Positions 5,473-12,916 are shown, numbered from the stretch's first letter. The stretch is 25,098 nucleotides of DNA from an uncultured Bacilli bacterium (GCA_934132915.1 CAKPAK010000012.1:1-25098); one strand, 5' to 3'. Numbers and translations are program-made. Notes: generated by a model from the letters alone, not told the origin.

Positions 5473-7998
5473 ATGTTAGAAAAAAAATATAACTTTGAAG
5501 AAGTAGAAAAAGATAAATATGCCTACTGGCGAAAAAAAGGTTACTTTAAATCTGGAGATAAAAGTAAGAAACCTTATTGCATCGTCTTACCTCCACCAAA
5601 CGTAACCGGAAAGCTACACCTAGGTCATGCTTGGAACGTAACAATTCAAGACGCAATTATTCGTTATAAAAGAATGGAAGGCTACGATACCCTATGGTTA
5701 CCAGGAATGGATCATGCCGCTATTGCAACAGAAGCCAAAGTCGTAAAAAGACTAAAAGATGAAGGATTAGATAAGTATAATGTTGGTCGAGAAAAATTCT
5801 TAGAAGAATGTTGGCACTGGACCAATGAACACGCAGATATCATTAGAAGTCAATGGGCAAAACTAGGAATTTCCCTTGATTACTCCAAAGAAAGATTTAC
5901 TCTTGATAAAGGCCTAGAAGACGCGGTTAAAAAAGTTTTTGTAGACTACTACAACAAAGGCTTAATTTATCGCGGAGAGAAAATAATTAACTGGGACCCT
6001 GTTGCCAAAACAGCCCTATCCAATGAAGAAGTTATTTATCATGAAGAAAAAAGTGCCTTCTATCACATCAAATATTATTTAGAAGATAGTAAGGAATACA
6101 TCGATGTTGCCACCACTAGACCCGAAACCTTATTTGGAGATACAGCTGTTGCAGTAAACGAAAAAGACGAAAGGTATACCTCTTTTGTTGGCAAGAATGT
6201 TATTTTACCACTTGTTGGCAGAAAAATACCAGTAATCACAGATGAACATGCCGATATGGAAAAAGGAACAGGAGCCGTAAAAATAACGCCCTCATCAGAC
6301 CCTAATGACTTTGAAGTAGGCCTAAGACATAACTTAGAGCGAATCATTATCATGAATGATGATGCAACAATGAATGAAAATTGTGGCAAATATCAAGGTC
6401 TAACTAGAGAAAAGGCAAGAGAAGAGGTCATTAAAGATTTAAAAGAACAAGATTTACTTCTAAACGTAGAGCCAATCACGCATGAAGTTGGTCACTCTGA
6501 AAGAACAGGTGCCCTAGTTGAGCCAATGATTAAAAAACAATGGTTTGTCAAAATGCGTCCTTTAGCCGATAAAGTTTTACAAAATCAAGCATCCAGCAAA
6601 ACCAAAGTTCACTTCGTTCCATCTCGCTATGAAAAAACCATGAATCACTGGATGGAAATTACTTATGATTGGTGTATTTCCAGACAACTTTGGTGGGGAC
6701 ACAGAATCCCTGCTTGGTATAAGGAAGATAAAATTTATGTTGGTATCAATCCTCCAAAAGAAGAAGGGTGGACGCAAGATGAAGACGTCCTAGATACTTG
6801 GTTCTCTAGTGCCTTATGGCCTTTTGCGACCCTAGGTTGGCCCGATCAAACAGAAGACTTAGAAAGATATTATCCCAATAACTGCCTTGTTACTGGCTAC
6901 GACATCATCCCATTTTGGGTAAATCGAATGACTTTTCAAGGAGAAGAGTTACTAGGACAACGTCCCTTCAAAGATTGCCTCATTCATGGCTTAATTCGGG
7001 ATAAACAAGGAAGAAAGTTTAGCAAAAGCCTAGGAAACGGAATTGACCCTTTCGACATGATTAAATTATATGGTGCCGACTCCTTAAGATACTATTTAGC
7101 AACCGATGTTGCCAGTGGTACCGATATGCGTTTTGATGAAGACAAAATCAAATCCACTTGGAATTATATCAACAAAATCTGGAATGCCGCAAGATTTGTC
7201 TTAATGAATATCAGTGACTTAAAAGAAATCAACCTCGAAAACTTAAAACCAGAAGATAAGTGGATTTTTACCAAATATGAACACACTATCTCGACCGCCA
7301 AGAAATTTATGGATAGATATGAATTTAATAATGCTTCTAATGCCATCTATGATTTTACTTGGAATTATTTCTGTGATTACTACATCGAAATGGCCAAATA
7401 TTCCATCGAAGAAGTATCCACAAAGTCAACCCTATGCTATATCCTAACTGGCATCTTAAAACTACTTCACCCATTCATGCCATTTGTAACCGAAGAAATC
7501 TATCAAATGTTACCCGTAAAAGAAACAGAGTCCATTATGACCTCTAAATACCCACAACAAAACAAAAAATACATTTTCACTCTAGAAGAAGAGGTAGTGG
7601 ATGATGAAGTAGAATTTATCAAAAACTTTAGAAATACCAAAGCAGAAAACAATATGACCAAAGAAATGAAAGTCATGTTTGATACCAAAGATGATAACGA
7701 ATTAATCGTCCAAATGCTAAAAATAAAAGATAATTTAGTTTCAACTCCCCTTGGCATGAAAGCCTACAAAGTATTTTCTAAACACATCAGCGCCCAAATC
7801 TTCTTTGAAAAAGCGCTAAATGAGACGGACATGCTTCTAAAGAATAAGCAAATTGAACTCCTAAAGACTTCTATTGCACGACGTGAAAAACTTTTAAGTA
7901 ATGAAAATTATACCCAAAAAGCCCCTCAAAATATTGTTGAGTTAGACCGTCAAAAATTAGCAGAAGAAAAGAAAAAATTAAGCGAATTAGAGAAGTAA
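5473..7998 (+). CDS. valS: Valyl-tRNA synthetase
   Basis: 841 residues, class Ia synthetase that charges tRNA-Val with valine in the cytoplasm. The HIGH motif is H49-L-G-H52 within PPPNVTGKLHLGH, followed by WNVTIQDAIIRYKRM and GMDHAAIATE, which are ValRS signatures. The CP1 editing domain includes A-T-T-R-P-E-T-L-F-G-D-T. The KMSKS motif is K515-F-S-K-S519, followed by LGNGIDP. The C-terminal anticodon-binding domain and a tRNA-binding coiled coil (about 780-841, rich in Lys, Glu and Leu) are present. The length is slightly below the usual 870-880 but no domain seems missing. The SD AAAGGTGAT precedes the ATG. It is the second gene of the T-box operon and is followed by a terminator. Confidence 0.98.
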   Translation: MLEKKYNFEEVEKDKYAYWRKKGYFKSGDKSKKPYCIVLPPPNVTGKLHLGHAWNVTIQDAIIRYKRMEGYDTLWLPGMDHAAIATEAKVVKRLKDEGLDKYNVGREKFLEECWHWTNEHADIIRSQWAKLGISLDYSKERFTLDKGLEDAVKKVFVDYYNKGLIYRGEKIINWDPVAKTALSNEEVIYHEEKSAFYHIKYYLEDSKEYIDVATTRPETLFGDTAVAVNEKDERYTSFVGKNVILPLVGRKIPVITDEHADMEKGTGAVKITPSSDPNDFEVGLRHNLERIIIMNDDATMNENCGKYQGLTREKAREEVIKDLKEQDLLLNVEPITHEVGHSERTGALVEPMIKKQWFVKMRPLADKVLQNQASSKTKVHFVPSRYEKTMNHWMEITYDWCISRQLWWGHRIPAWYKEDKIYVGINPPKEEGWTQDEDVLDTWFSSALWPFATLGWPDQTEDLERYYPNNCLVTGYDIIPFWVNRMTFQGEELLGQRPFKDCLIHGLIRDKQGRKFSKSLGNGIDPFDMIKLYGADSLRYYLATDVASGTDMRFDEDKIKSTWNYINKIWNAARFVLMNISDLKEINLENLKPEDKWIFTKYEHTISTAKKFMDRYEFNNASNAIYDFTWNYFCDYYIEMAKYSIEEVSTKSTLCYILTGILKLLHPFMPFVTEEIYQMLPVKETESIMTSKYPQQNKKYIFTLEEEVVDDEVEFIKNFRNTKAENNMTKEMKVMFDTKDDNELIVQMLKIKDNLVSTPLGMKAYKVFSKHISAQIFFEKALNETDMLLKNKQIELLKTSIARREKLLSNENYTQKAPQNIVELDRQKLAEEKKKLSELEK

Positions 7999-8029
7999 AA
8001 TACTTAAAAGTCTTTATATCTTTTTGTAA

Positions 8030-8064
8030 GTAGTCTTTCTTAAATAAAGAAAGATTACTTTTTA
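8030..8064 (+). terminator. Terminator of the valS operon
   Basis: GTAGTCTTTCTT (8030-8041) pairs with AAGAAAGATTAC (8047-8058), 12 bp with one G-U pair and a 5-nt loop, then a T run. It is 31 nt past the valS stop codon. Confidence 0.88.
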
Positions 8065-8152
8065 TATCAGTTTTAAAAAGGCACGAAGTCGTTATTTTCA
8101 AAATAATTTTAGTCAAACCAGATACAACTAAAATAAATGTATCATCTGTTAC

Positions 8153-8181
8153 TTGACAAAACATATCATTAAATATATAAT
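8153..8181 (+). promoter_or_regulatory. Perfect consensus promoter of the toxin-antitoxin operon
   Basis: -35 TTGACA (8153-8158), 17-bp spacer and -10 TATAAT (8176-8181), a full match to the sigma-A consensus. Such a strong promoter is what one expects for an operon held down by its own antitoxin. Confidence 0.92.
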
Positions 8182-8185
8182 TGTT

Positions 8186-8209
8186 TTAAATTATCAATTG
8201 ATAATTTAA
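8186..8209. promoter_or_regulatory. 24-bp perfect palindrome at the TA transcription start (probable operator)
   Basis: Half-site TTAAATTATCAA followed directly by its exact inverse. It starts four bases after the -10 box and covers the predicted start site (about 8188), so a bound repressor would block RNA polymerase. The HTH antitoxin encoded downstream is the obvious candidate to bind it; this is inference. Confidence 0.75.
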
Positions 8210-8240
8210 TAGAAATAATATATATGGTTGGTGATTAAAA

Positions 8241-8549
8241 TTGGAAGTATCAGATATCATCGTAAAAGCAAAAGCATCCATGAAATTTAGAGATTATGAC
8301 ATGGTTCCGACTATTAAAAATAGAAATTCCAAGCGAAAATATGGATTATCACAATATGACATCGAAGATTATATTGCCAGTTTAGAAGCAGGTGATTTAT
8401 ACAAAGGGCCAGAACCAGACCGAGATTACCCAGGGGAAGAATTATTTATCTTTAAGAAAGAAATATTACCTAATGTTATATTTTACACTAAGTTAAAGTA
8501 TAAAAACAATCAAATTAAGATTTTATCTTGCCATGAGGATGAATTTTAG
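8241..8549 (+). CDS. MqsR-like toxin of a type II toxin-antitoxin module
   Basis: 102 residues, starting at TTG 8241, seven bases after GGTG. The first ATG in frame (8280) would remove the N-terminal helix. The order of motifs fits the MqsR family of mRNA interferases: an N-terminal helix, 'R.SK...LGLS..DIEDYIASL', D-L-Y-K55-G-P, a central strand (EELFIF), Y82-T-K-L-K-Y and a final strand I-K-I-L-S-C-H-E. K55 and Y82 line up with catalytic Lys56 and Tyr81 of E. coli MqsR; the C-terminal catalytic lysine position is H98 or nearby. Expected role: cleaving mRNA and arresting growth unless bound by the partner. The gene comes first and the antitoxin second, as in mqsRA. Its stop codon overlaps the SD of the next gene, suggesting coupling. 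The similarity is judged by eye. Confidence 0.65.
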   Translation: MEVSDIIVKAKASMKFRDYDMVPTIKNRNSKRKYGLSQYDIEDYIASLEAGDLYKGPEPDRDYPGEELFIFKKEILPNVIFYTKLKYKNNQIKILSCHEDEF

Positions 8550-8560
8550 GAGGGATAATG

Positions 8561-9517
8561 ATGAAAAGAGAGAATATGAAAACAAGAAAAATTGAAGCAA
8601 ATGTTAAGGGAAAAATTATAGAATTTGATGAATATTATATGGTTGATTCTATAACAGGAGAAGAAGTGTTTGATAGAAATATTGAAATTGAAAATGATAT
8701 TAGATTATATGATATTTATAAGAAACAAATGAATTTATTAACTTCTTCGGAGATAAAAACCATAAGAAAAAAATATGAGATGAATCAAAAAGAATTCGCT
8801 TTGTCAATTGGAGTTGGAGAGATTACCATCCATCGATTTGAAAATGGCTCCATACAAACTGAATCAGTTGATTCAATCATAAGACTTAGTGAAGATCCAG
8901 ATATCATGTATAATTTATTAATTAAAAATCAAACGAACTTATCCGATAATGATTTTAATCGCTTTTTAAAAAAAGTAATTACATTAAAAAAATTAAAACA
9001 ACATAAAATTGCCCATTTTAATATCAATGATTATGCTCATTTTAATTTCAAAACAGAATCAATTCATAATGTTACAAATCAATTAATTATTGAGTATAAT
9101 ACTGAGATTGATAATATTAGCAAGAAATATGGAATAGAAGATAATTGTGGTGCAGCAGAGTATATTACTCCACTAAAACTACAAAAATTATTATATTATA
9201 TCCAGGGGATGACGCTAAGAATATATAATCAACCAGCATTTACAAATAATATATCTGCATGGCAATATGGACCAGTTGTCGAAGAGGTTTATCATCAATA
9301 TAAAGGACGTTCTCCTATTTCGACACCAAAAACTGACGATGAAGTTTGTGATGGATTAAAGAAAATAATTGAATTAGTTGTATCAAGTTACGGAAAAATA
9401 GAGGCAGAGTCCCTAATTACTTTAACGCATGATGAGGATCCCTGGATTAATTCTACAAATGGTGGTACTATTAGCACTGAACAGATAAAAGAATATTTCG
9501 ATAAAGTATATGAATAA
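8561..9517 (+). CDS. Antitoxin: MqsA-type HTH fused to a Panacea/SocA (DUF4065) domain
   Basis: 318 residues from the ATG at 8561, seven bases after GGAGG; the adjacent ATG at 8558 is an alternative (numbering below is from 8558). Residues 1-50 resemble the MqsA/YgiT N-terminal region (Y-M-V-D-S-I-T-G-E-E-V-F-D) but have none of the zinc-binding CXXC cysteines. Residues 61-110 are the MqsA-type HTH: LTSSEIKTIRKKYEMNQ, then E-F-A ... G-V-G-E-I-T-I-H-R-F-E-N-G-S-I-Q-T. Residues 200-300 are a Panacea domain: ITPLKLQKLLYYIQG ... A-W-Q-Y-G-P-V-V-E-E-V-Y-H-Q-Y-K. Panacea/SocA domains neutralise many unrelated toxins (SocAB, PanAT systems). The HTH probably represses the operon through the palindrome at 8186. 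Both genes look more AT-rich than valS, consistent with transfer. Confidence 0.85.
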   Translation: MKRENMKTRKIEANVKGKIIEFDEYYMVDSITGEEVFDRNIEIENDIRLYDIYKKQMNLLTSSEIKTIRKKYEMNQKEFALSIGVGEITIHRFENGSIQTESVDSIIRLSEDPDIMYNLLIKNQTNLSDNDFNRFLKKVITLKKLKQHKIAHFNINDYAHFNFKTESIHNVTNQLIIEYNTEIDNISKKYGIEDNCGAAEYITPLKLQKLLYYIQGMTLRIYNQPAFTNNISAWQYGPVVEEVYHQYKGRSPISTPKTDDEVCDGLKKIIELVVSSYGKIEAESLITLTHDEDPWINSTNGGTISTEQIKEYFDKVYE

Positions 9518-9658
9518 CGATTGAAAATGTTTAATTCATATAAATGTATGTGATTTTTCCCTTTACTAAATTTATCTCCAGTTGGAATTTTTTATATCTT
9601 TCATTTTTGAGAAAACACCTTGTGAATTTAGATTTTTGTCCCTTTTTTCTAAAAATTC
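9518..9658. other. Intergenic stretch with no gene or clear signal
   Basis: This is the first part of the 348-bp gap between the antitoxin and rel genes. It is T-rich with no ORF of note and no convincing terminator for the antitoxin gene. The rest of the gap holds the promoter, leader ORF and terminator listed separately. Confidence 0.6.
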
Positions 9659-9687
9659 TTGACATTTCTCCCTCCTAAGCGTAAAAT
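9659..9687 (+). promoter_or_regulatory. Promoter of the leader ORF / rel transcript
   Basis: -35 TTGACA (9659-9664), 17-bp spacer, -10 TAAAAT (9682-9687). The predicted start is near 9694, only 25 nt before the leader ORF. Confidence 0.85.
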
Positions 9688-9718
9688 GATAAAAAATCAG
9701 CAGTTAGGAGTGGAGAAT

Positions 9719-9826
9719 ATGACAAAAAATAAACAAACATCAAAATTGAATTGTTATTTTAATGATAATTCCTGTCCAAATGTTGATTTCTTATTGTGTG
9801 TATTTTCACGCGTAATAAAACAGTAG
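9719..9826 (+). CDS. 35-codon leader ORF upstream of rel
   Basis: ATG at 9719 is preceded by TTAGGAGTGGAGAAT (SD AGGAG). The predicted peptide has 35 residues: MTKNKQTSK, then a hydrophobic cysteine-containing part with C12, C19 and C27 (NCYF...SCPNVDFLLCVFSRVIKQ). The TAG stop (9824-9826) lies inside the left arm of the terminator at 9820-9846. A promoter, good SD, ORF and terminator within about 190 bp make this a compact unit. It could be a leader peptide that controls readthrough into rel, or an independent small protein. No known family is recognised. Confidence 0.6.
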   Translation: MTKNKQTSKLNCYFNDNSCPNVDFLLCVFSRVIKQ

Positions 9827-9846
9827 CAAAATGCTGCTGTTTTTTG
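9820..9846 (+). terminator. Intrinsic terminator between the leader ORF and rel (possible attenuator)
   Basis: ACAGTAGCA (9820-9828) pairs with TGCTGCTGT (9832-9840), one G-U pair and a 3-nt loop, then a T run to 9845. It lies 20 bp before the rel start and overlaps the leader stop codon. CAGCAG at 9698-9703, at the 5' end of the transcript, is complementary to CTGCTG at 9834-9839 in the right arm, so an alternative antiterminating pairing is possible. Confidence 0.85.
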
Positions 9847-9865
9847 TTTATTTAAGGAGGGAACA

Positions 9866-11302
9866 ATGAATAACATCAATTTAAATGAATTTATGGAAAA
9901 ATTAACAGAATATCCACAACCAGAAAGAGAAGAGATCAGTAAAGCCTATCAATATGCTTCTTCTCTACATGAAGGACAATATCGTCAAAGTGGGGAAGCT
10001 TATATTTCACATCCTTTAAATGTCGCCTATATTCTAGTTGACATGCATGCCGATAAAGATACAATATGTGCTGGACTACTTCATGATACCCTAGAAGACA
10101 CAAAGATAACCAAAGAAGATATAATTTCCGATTTTAATGAAGATATTGCCAATTTAGTAGATGGGGTTACCAAACTATCCAAAATGAATTTTTCTTCTAA
10201 AAAAGAGCAAAATTTAGCAAATACTAGAAAAATTATTACAGGCCTAACCGAAGACGTTAGAATCATTATTATTAAATTAGCCGATAGACTCCATAATATG
10301 AGAACACTTCAATATAAAAGTGAATTCAAACAAAAAGAAAATGCCCTAGAAACCATGGAAATTTTTGTTCCATTAGCTTACTATATTGGTGCTTACCGAA
10401 TAAAGTCAGAACTAGAAGACTTATCATTGCGCTATTTAAAACCAGAAATGTATAAAAGAATCGAGGAAAAGAAAATAAAAATTGAAGAAGATAGCAACGC
10501 TTGTCTACAAGAAATGCTTCTTAAAATAGAAACAATCTTAGCAAAAAAAGAAATTCCAAATGAAATCAAAATCAGAACTAAAAATATTTATGGAATTTAT
10601 AAAAGATTAAGCCAGGGACACAAGTTATCTGATATTCACGATCTATTTGCATTAAAGATTATGGTAGATGAAGTCGAAAATTGTTATCGAACCCTAGGAT
10701 TAGTTCACCAAGAATATCATCCCATCAACGATAAATTTAAAGACTATATTTGCAATCCAAAAACGAATATGTATAAATCTCTTCATACGACCGTATTCGG
10801 TTTAGAAGATCGACTTGTCCAAACCCAAATTAGAACCTTTAATATGGATAAAATCGCATCCTTTGGCTTAACCGCTTATTGGAAATTAGAGCAAAAGAAT
10901 GCAAGACGTATCATGCAAAATGATTTAAAAGATAAGTATCAATTTTTTAAGTCACTAGTAGAAATCAATGCCATGTTTGGGGACAATCAAGAATTTGTGC
11001 ATCAAGTAAAAATGGAATTATTTTCTGATCGTATTTACGTTTACACCACTAAAGGAGCCATTATTGAACTTCCCAAAGGTGCCACCCCGATTGACTTTGC
11101 CTATAAAGTTCATCCTAATTTAGGTAATACTATGGTAGGCGCTTTTGTCAATGAAGAATATGTACCCATCGATTATTCTCTTCAAAATAAAGATAGAGTA
11201 AAAATTGTTACTGATGAATTATCTTCTGGCCCAAGAGAAGATTGGATAAAAAAAGCGCAAACAACATACGCCAAAAGAAAAATCAAGGAATTTCAAAAAT
11301 GA
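9866..11302 (+). CDS. rel: Short RelA/SpoT homologue (HD hydrolase + synthetase fold + TGS; C-terminal domains absent)
   Basis: 478 residues against about 730 for long Rel proteins. Residues 20-200 are the (p)ppGpp hydrolase HD domain, with H49 (YISHP), H73-D74, E77-D78 (LLHDTLEDT) and D140 plus N144 (LADRLHNMRTL), all conserved. Residues 230-345 are the synthetase fold: the KIRTKNIYGIYKR stretch keeps the nucleotide-binding Arg237 and Lys239. However, the usual RFKD is KFKD, NGYQSLHT is NMYKSLHT, and the catalytic Glu of ExQIRT is Gln319. Residues 385-450 are a TGS domain (RIYVYTTKGAIIELPKGATPIDFAYKVH). The helical, zinc-finger and ACT regions that sense the ribosome are missing. A likely role is (p)ppGpp hydrolysis, with synthesis doubtful. 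The SD AAGGAGGG precedes the ATG. Expression may depend on readthrough of the leader terminator. Confidence 0.9.
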   Translation: MNNINLNEFMEKLTEYPQPEREEISKAYQYASSLHEGQYRQSGEAYISHPLNVAYILVDMHADKDTICAGLLHDTLEDTKITKEDIISDFNEDIANLVDGVTKLSKMNFSSKKEQNLANTRKIITGLTEDVRIIIIKLADRLHNMRTLQYKSEFKQKENALETMEIFVPLAYYIGAYRIKSELEDLSLRYLKPEMYKRIEEKKIKIEEDSNACLQEMLLKIETILAKKEIPNEIKIRTKNIYGIYKRLSQGHKLSDIHDLFALKIMVDEVENCYRTLGLVHQEYHPINDKFKDYICNPKTNMYKSLHTTVFGLEDRLVQTQIRTFNMDKIASFGLTAYWKLEQKNARRIMQNDLKDKYQFFKSLVEINAMFGDNQEFVHQVKMELFSDRIYVYTTKGAIIELPKGATPIDFAYKVHPNLGNTMVGAFVNEEYVPIDYSLQNKDRVKIVTDELSSGPREDWIKKAQTTYAKRKIKEFQK

Positions 11303-11308
11303 TTTTAC

Positions 11309-11340
11309 AACTTTACATTAAAGTTCAAGAAAAAACTTTA
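11309..11340 (+). other. Overlapping inverted repeats after rel
   Basis: AACTTTA (11309-11315), TAAAGTT (11319-11325) and AACTTTA (11334-11340) can form two mutually exclusive 7-bp hairpins. No T run follows, so it is a weak terminator at best. Confidence 0.35.
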
Positions 11341-11445
11341 CAAAATAATTTTCCTCAAGACAAAAACCGTAAACTATGATAAAATAAATATGAAAGTAAA
11401 GTACGGATAAAGTATTTTACACAAATAGTAAAGAAGGGAATCATA

Positions 11446-12483
11446 TTGTACACAATCATTGACTATCTAAATTATTACAAGGATACAACCATAAAACATC
11501 TAAAGTTAAATCCCCAAGATTTTTTACTTTTTAGCCTACTTGTCTACCTTCCCCTAGATTCGTTTAACACCCCTAAGAATTTTTCGGAGTTTTTAAAATA
11601 TGCTAATAAGTATAAAGGACGAGTGAACAATAGCAACACCATCGAAACGACCTATCAAATCTTAAAAATTATTGCTACTTCAAGAAGGTATCAAGATTTA
11701 AAAGTAGAAGATTTTTTACAAGAAGAAGATAATACCACGCAATTTGGAGCAGCAACCTTTGTCTTAGGAAAAAATAAAATCATTGCCTTTAATGGCAGTA
11801 ATCATTCACTTATCTCTTGGATGGAAAATATTCGTATTCTTTATCAATATCCAACCACGACGCAAGAAAAAGCTATTGAATATTTAAAAGGAAAAATTAC
11901 CAAAAATGACGATAATGTCTACGTCATAGGTCACTCTAAGGGAGGAAACTTGGCTATGGTAAGTGCCATGGAATTAGAAAATAATCCCTTAAAAAAAGTA
12001 AAACAAATCTATAATTTTGACGGCCCAGGTCTATTAAAAGAAGAATATCAATCAAAATATAAAAAAATTAAACACCGCCTCATAACCATCATTCCTTCCA
12101 ACTCTATGGTAGGAATTCTCTTACATAATGAGAATTATAAAGTCATCAAAAGTAAAAATCATTTAATTGAAACCCATTATCCTTCTTCTTGGTGTATCTT
12201 TGGAGAATTCTTTATCGAAGAAAATCTAAAAGTCTTTTCTAATCAACTTCATAACTATACTACCACCACTTTAGAAAAAATTGATCGAAACCTTCTTTCT
12301 GATACCATCGAAGCCTTATTCTTACATCTCATTCAAGAAAATACCAAGGATATTTGTTTTGAAACCATCAAAGAAGCGCTAAAAAAGGTAAAAGATATTG
12401 ATCCTAGTGTGTTTCGCTACTTAAATACACTTCTAACTTCCTTAATTACCGTAAATAAAAAAGAAAGGAATAAAGAAACTTAA
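11446..12483 (+). CDS. Alpha/beta-hydrolase, Mbeg1-like (DUF2974) lipase-fold protein
   Basis: 345 residues from TTG 11446, seven bases after AAGAAGGG; no in-frame ATG lies nearby. The opening (TIIDYLNYYKD ... FSLLVYLPLDSF) is typical of DUF2974/Mbeg1-like proteins. The nucleophile elbow is I-G-H-S164-K-G-G-N-L-A, preceded by a strand (NVYVIGHS). It is followed by Y-N-F-D192-G-P-G-L and by I-I-P-S-N-S-M-V-G, which occurs after the core in this family. It is predicted to be a cytoplasmic lipase or esterase; no signal peptide is seen and the substrate is unknown. An A-N-V/T-F-V strand before F-N-G-S (oxyanion region) is also family-like. It is monocistronic: a terminator overlaps its stop codon. 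The family call is confident; the activity is inferred. Confidence 0.8.
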   Translation: MYTIIDYLNYYKDTTIKHLKLNPQDFLLFSLLVYLPLDSFNTPKNFSEFLKYANKYKGRVNNSNTIETTYQILKIIATSRRYQDLKVEDFLQEEDNTTQFGAATFVLGKNKIIAFNGSNHSLISWMENIRILYQYPTTTQEKAIEYLKGKITKNDDNVYVIGHSKGGNLAMVSAMELENNPLKKVKQIYNFDGPGLLKEEYQSKYKKIKHRLITIIPSNSMVGILLHNENYKVIKSKNHLIETHYPSSWCIFGEFFIEENLKVFSNQLHNYTTTTLEKIDRNLLSDTIEALFLHLIQENTKDICFETIKEALKKVKDIDPSVFRYLNTLLTSLITVNKKERNKET

Positions 12484-12503
12484 TTCTTAGGTTTCTTTTT
12501 TTT
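12473..12503 (+). terminator. Terminator overlapping the hydrolase stop codon
   Basis: AAGAAACTTAA (12473-12483, including the TAA stop) pairs with TTAGGTTTCTT (12487-12497), 11 bp with one G-U, then a T run to 12503. Confidence 0.88.
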
Positions 12504-12916
12504 GACTTAAAATCCAAGCAATATTCATACAATATAAAGGAGCATTAACCTCTAAAAATAGCAAAATGAAAATTTTGCTGTAAAAAAGAATCCTAATAAA
12601 AAAAATATTTGAATAAAACAAGAAATTTTTTCCAATATTAGTAATGGGAACGATATGGACAAAGAATTACTCTTGAATAGTAGAAAAGAAAAAATACCCT
12701 TAACTTGAAAAAAATCATTTACTTGCAGAGAGAAAAACAATAAAAAAACTAGGGTACATACCTTGAAAAAGTAAAGAGCAATACCAAAGGAAAAGAAGCC
12801 ATGAAAGGGGAGTGAGAGCAATTAAAAACACAAAGCAAAAACAACGCATTTTGATAACTTTAAAGAAACTTTAAATCGAATACTAGAGTAATTCGTTAAT
12901 TATCATGTTATAGTAG
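12504..12916. other. Gene-poor, purine-rich stretch, possibly decayed coding DNA
   Basis: No convincing gene is present. The + strand is strongly A/G-rich and frames are broken by stops. The longest pieces are a 17-codon ORF from ATG 12655 (M-D-K-E-L-L-L-N...) and, in another frame, a basic stretch ending ...NTKQKQRILITLKKL at about 12863. This could be a remnant of a small gene or untranslated RNA. A minus-strand open frame here starts at TTG without an SD and is mostly Phe and Leu, as expected from the complement of purine-rich DNA. Confidence 0.45.
12560..12579. other. 8-bp GAAA-tetraloop hairpin
   Basis: AGCAAAAT (12560-12567) and ATTTTGCT (12572-12579) flank a GAAA loop. On the minus strand it is followed by ATTTTTA, so it might end a minus-strand transcript. 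No gene of that orientation is supported. Confidence 0.35.

Noticed and set aside
9719..9826. Bacteriocin or autoinducer peptide gene
   Set aside because: The 35-residue product has Cys residues but no leader-peptide motif, and no processing or export genes are nearby. The position ahead of rel fits a leader ORF better.
12552..12821. 89-residue hydrophobic minus-strand open frame, at first suggesting a small membrane toxin
   Set aside because: It starts at TTG with no SD and has extreme Phe/Leu content, as expected from the complement of purine-rich DNA. The nearby ATG is out of frame.
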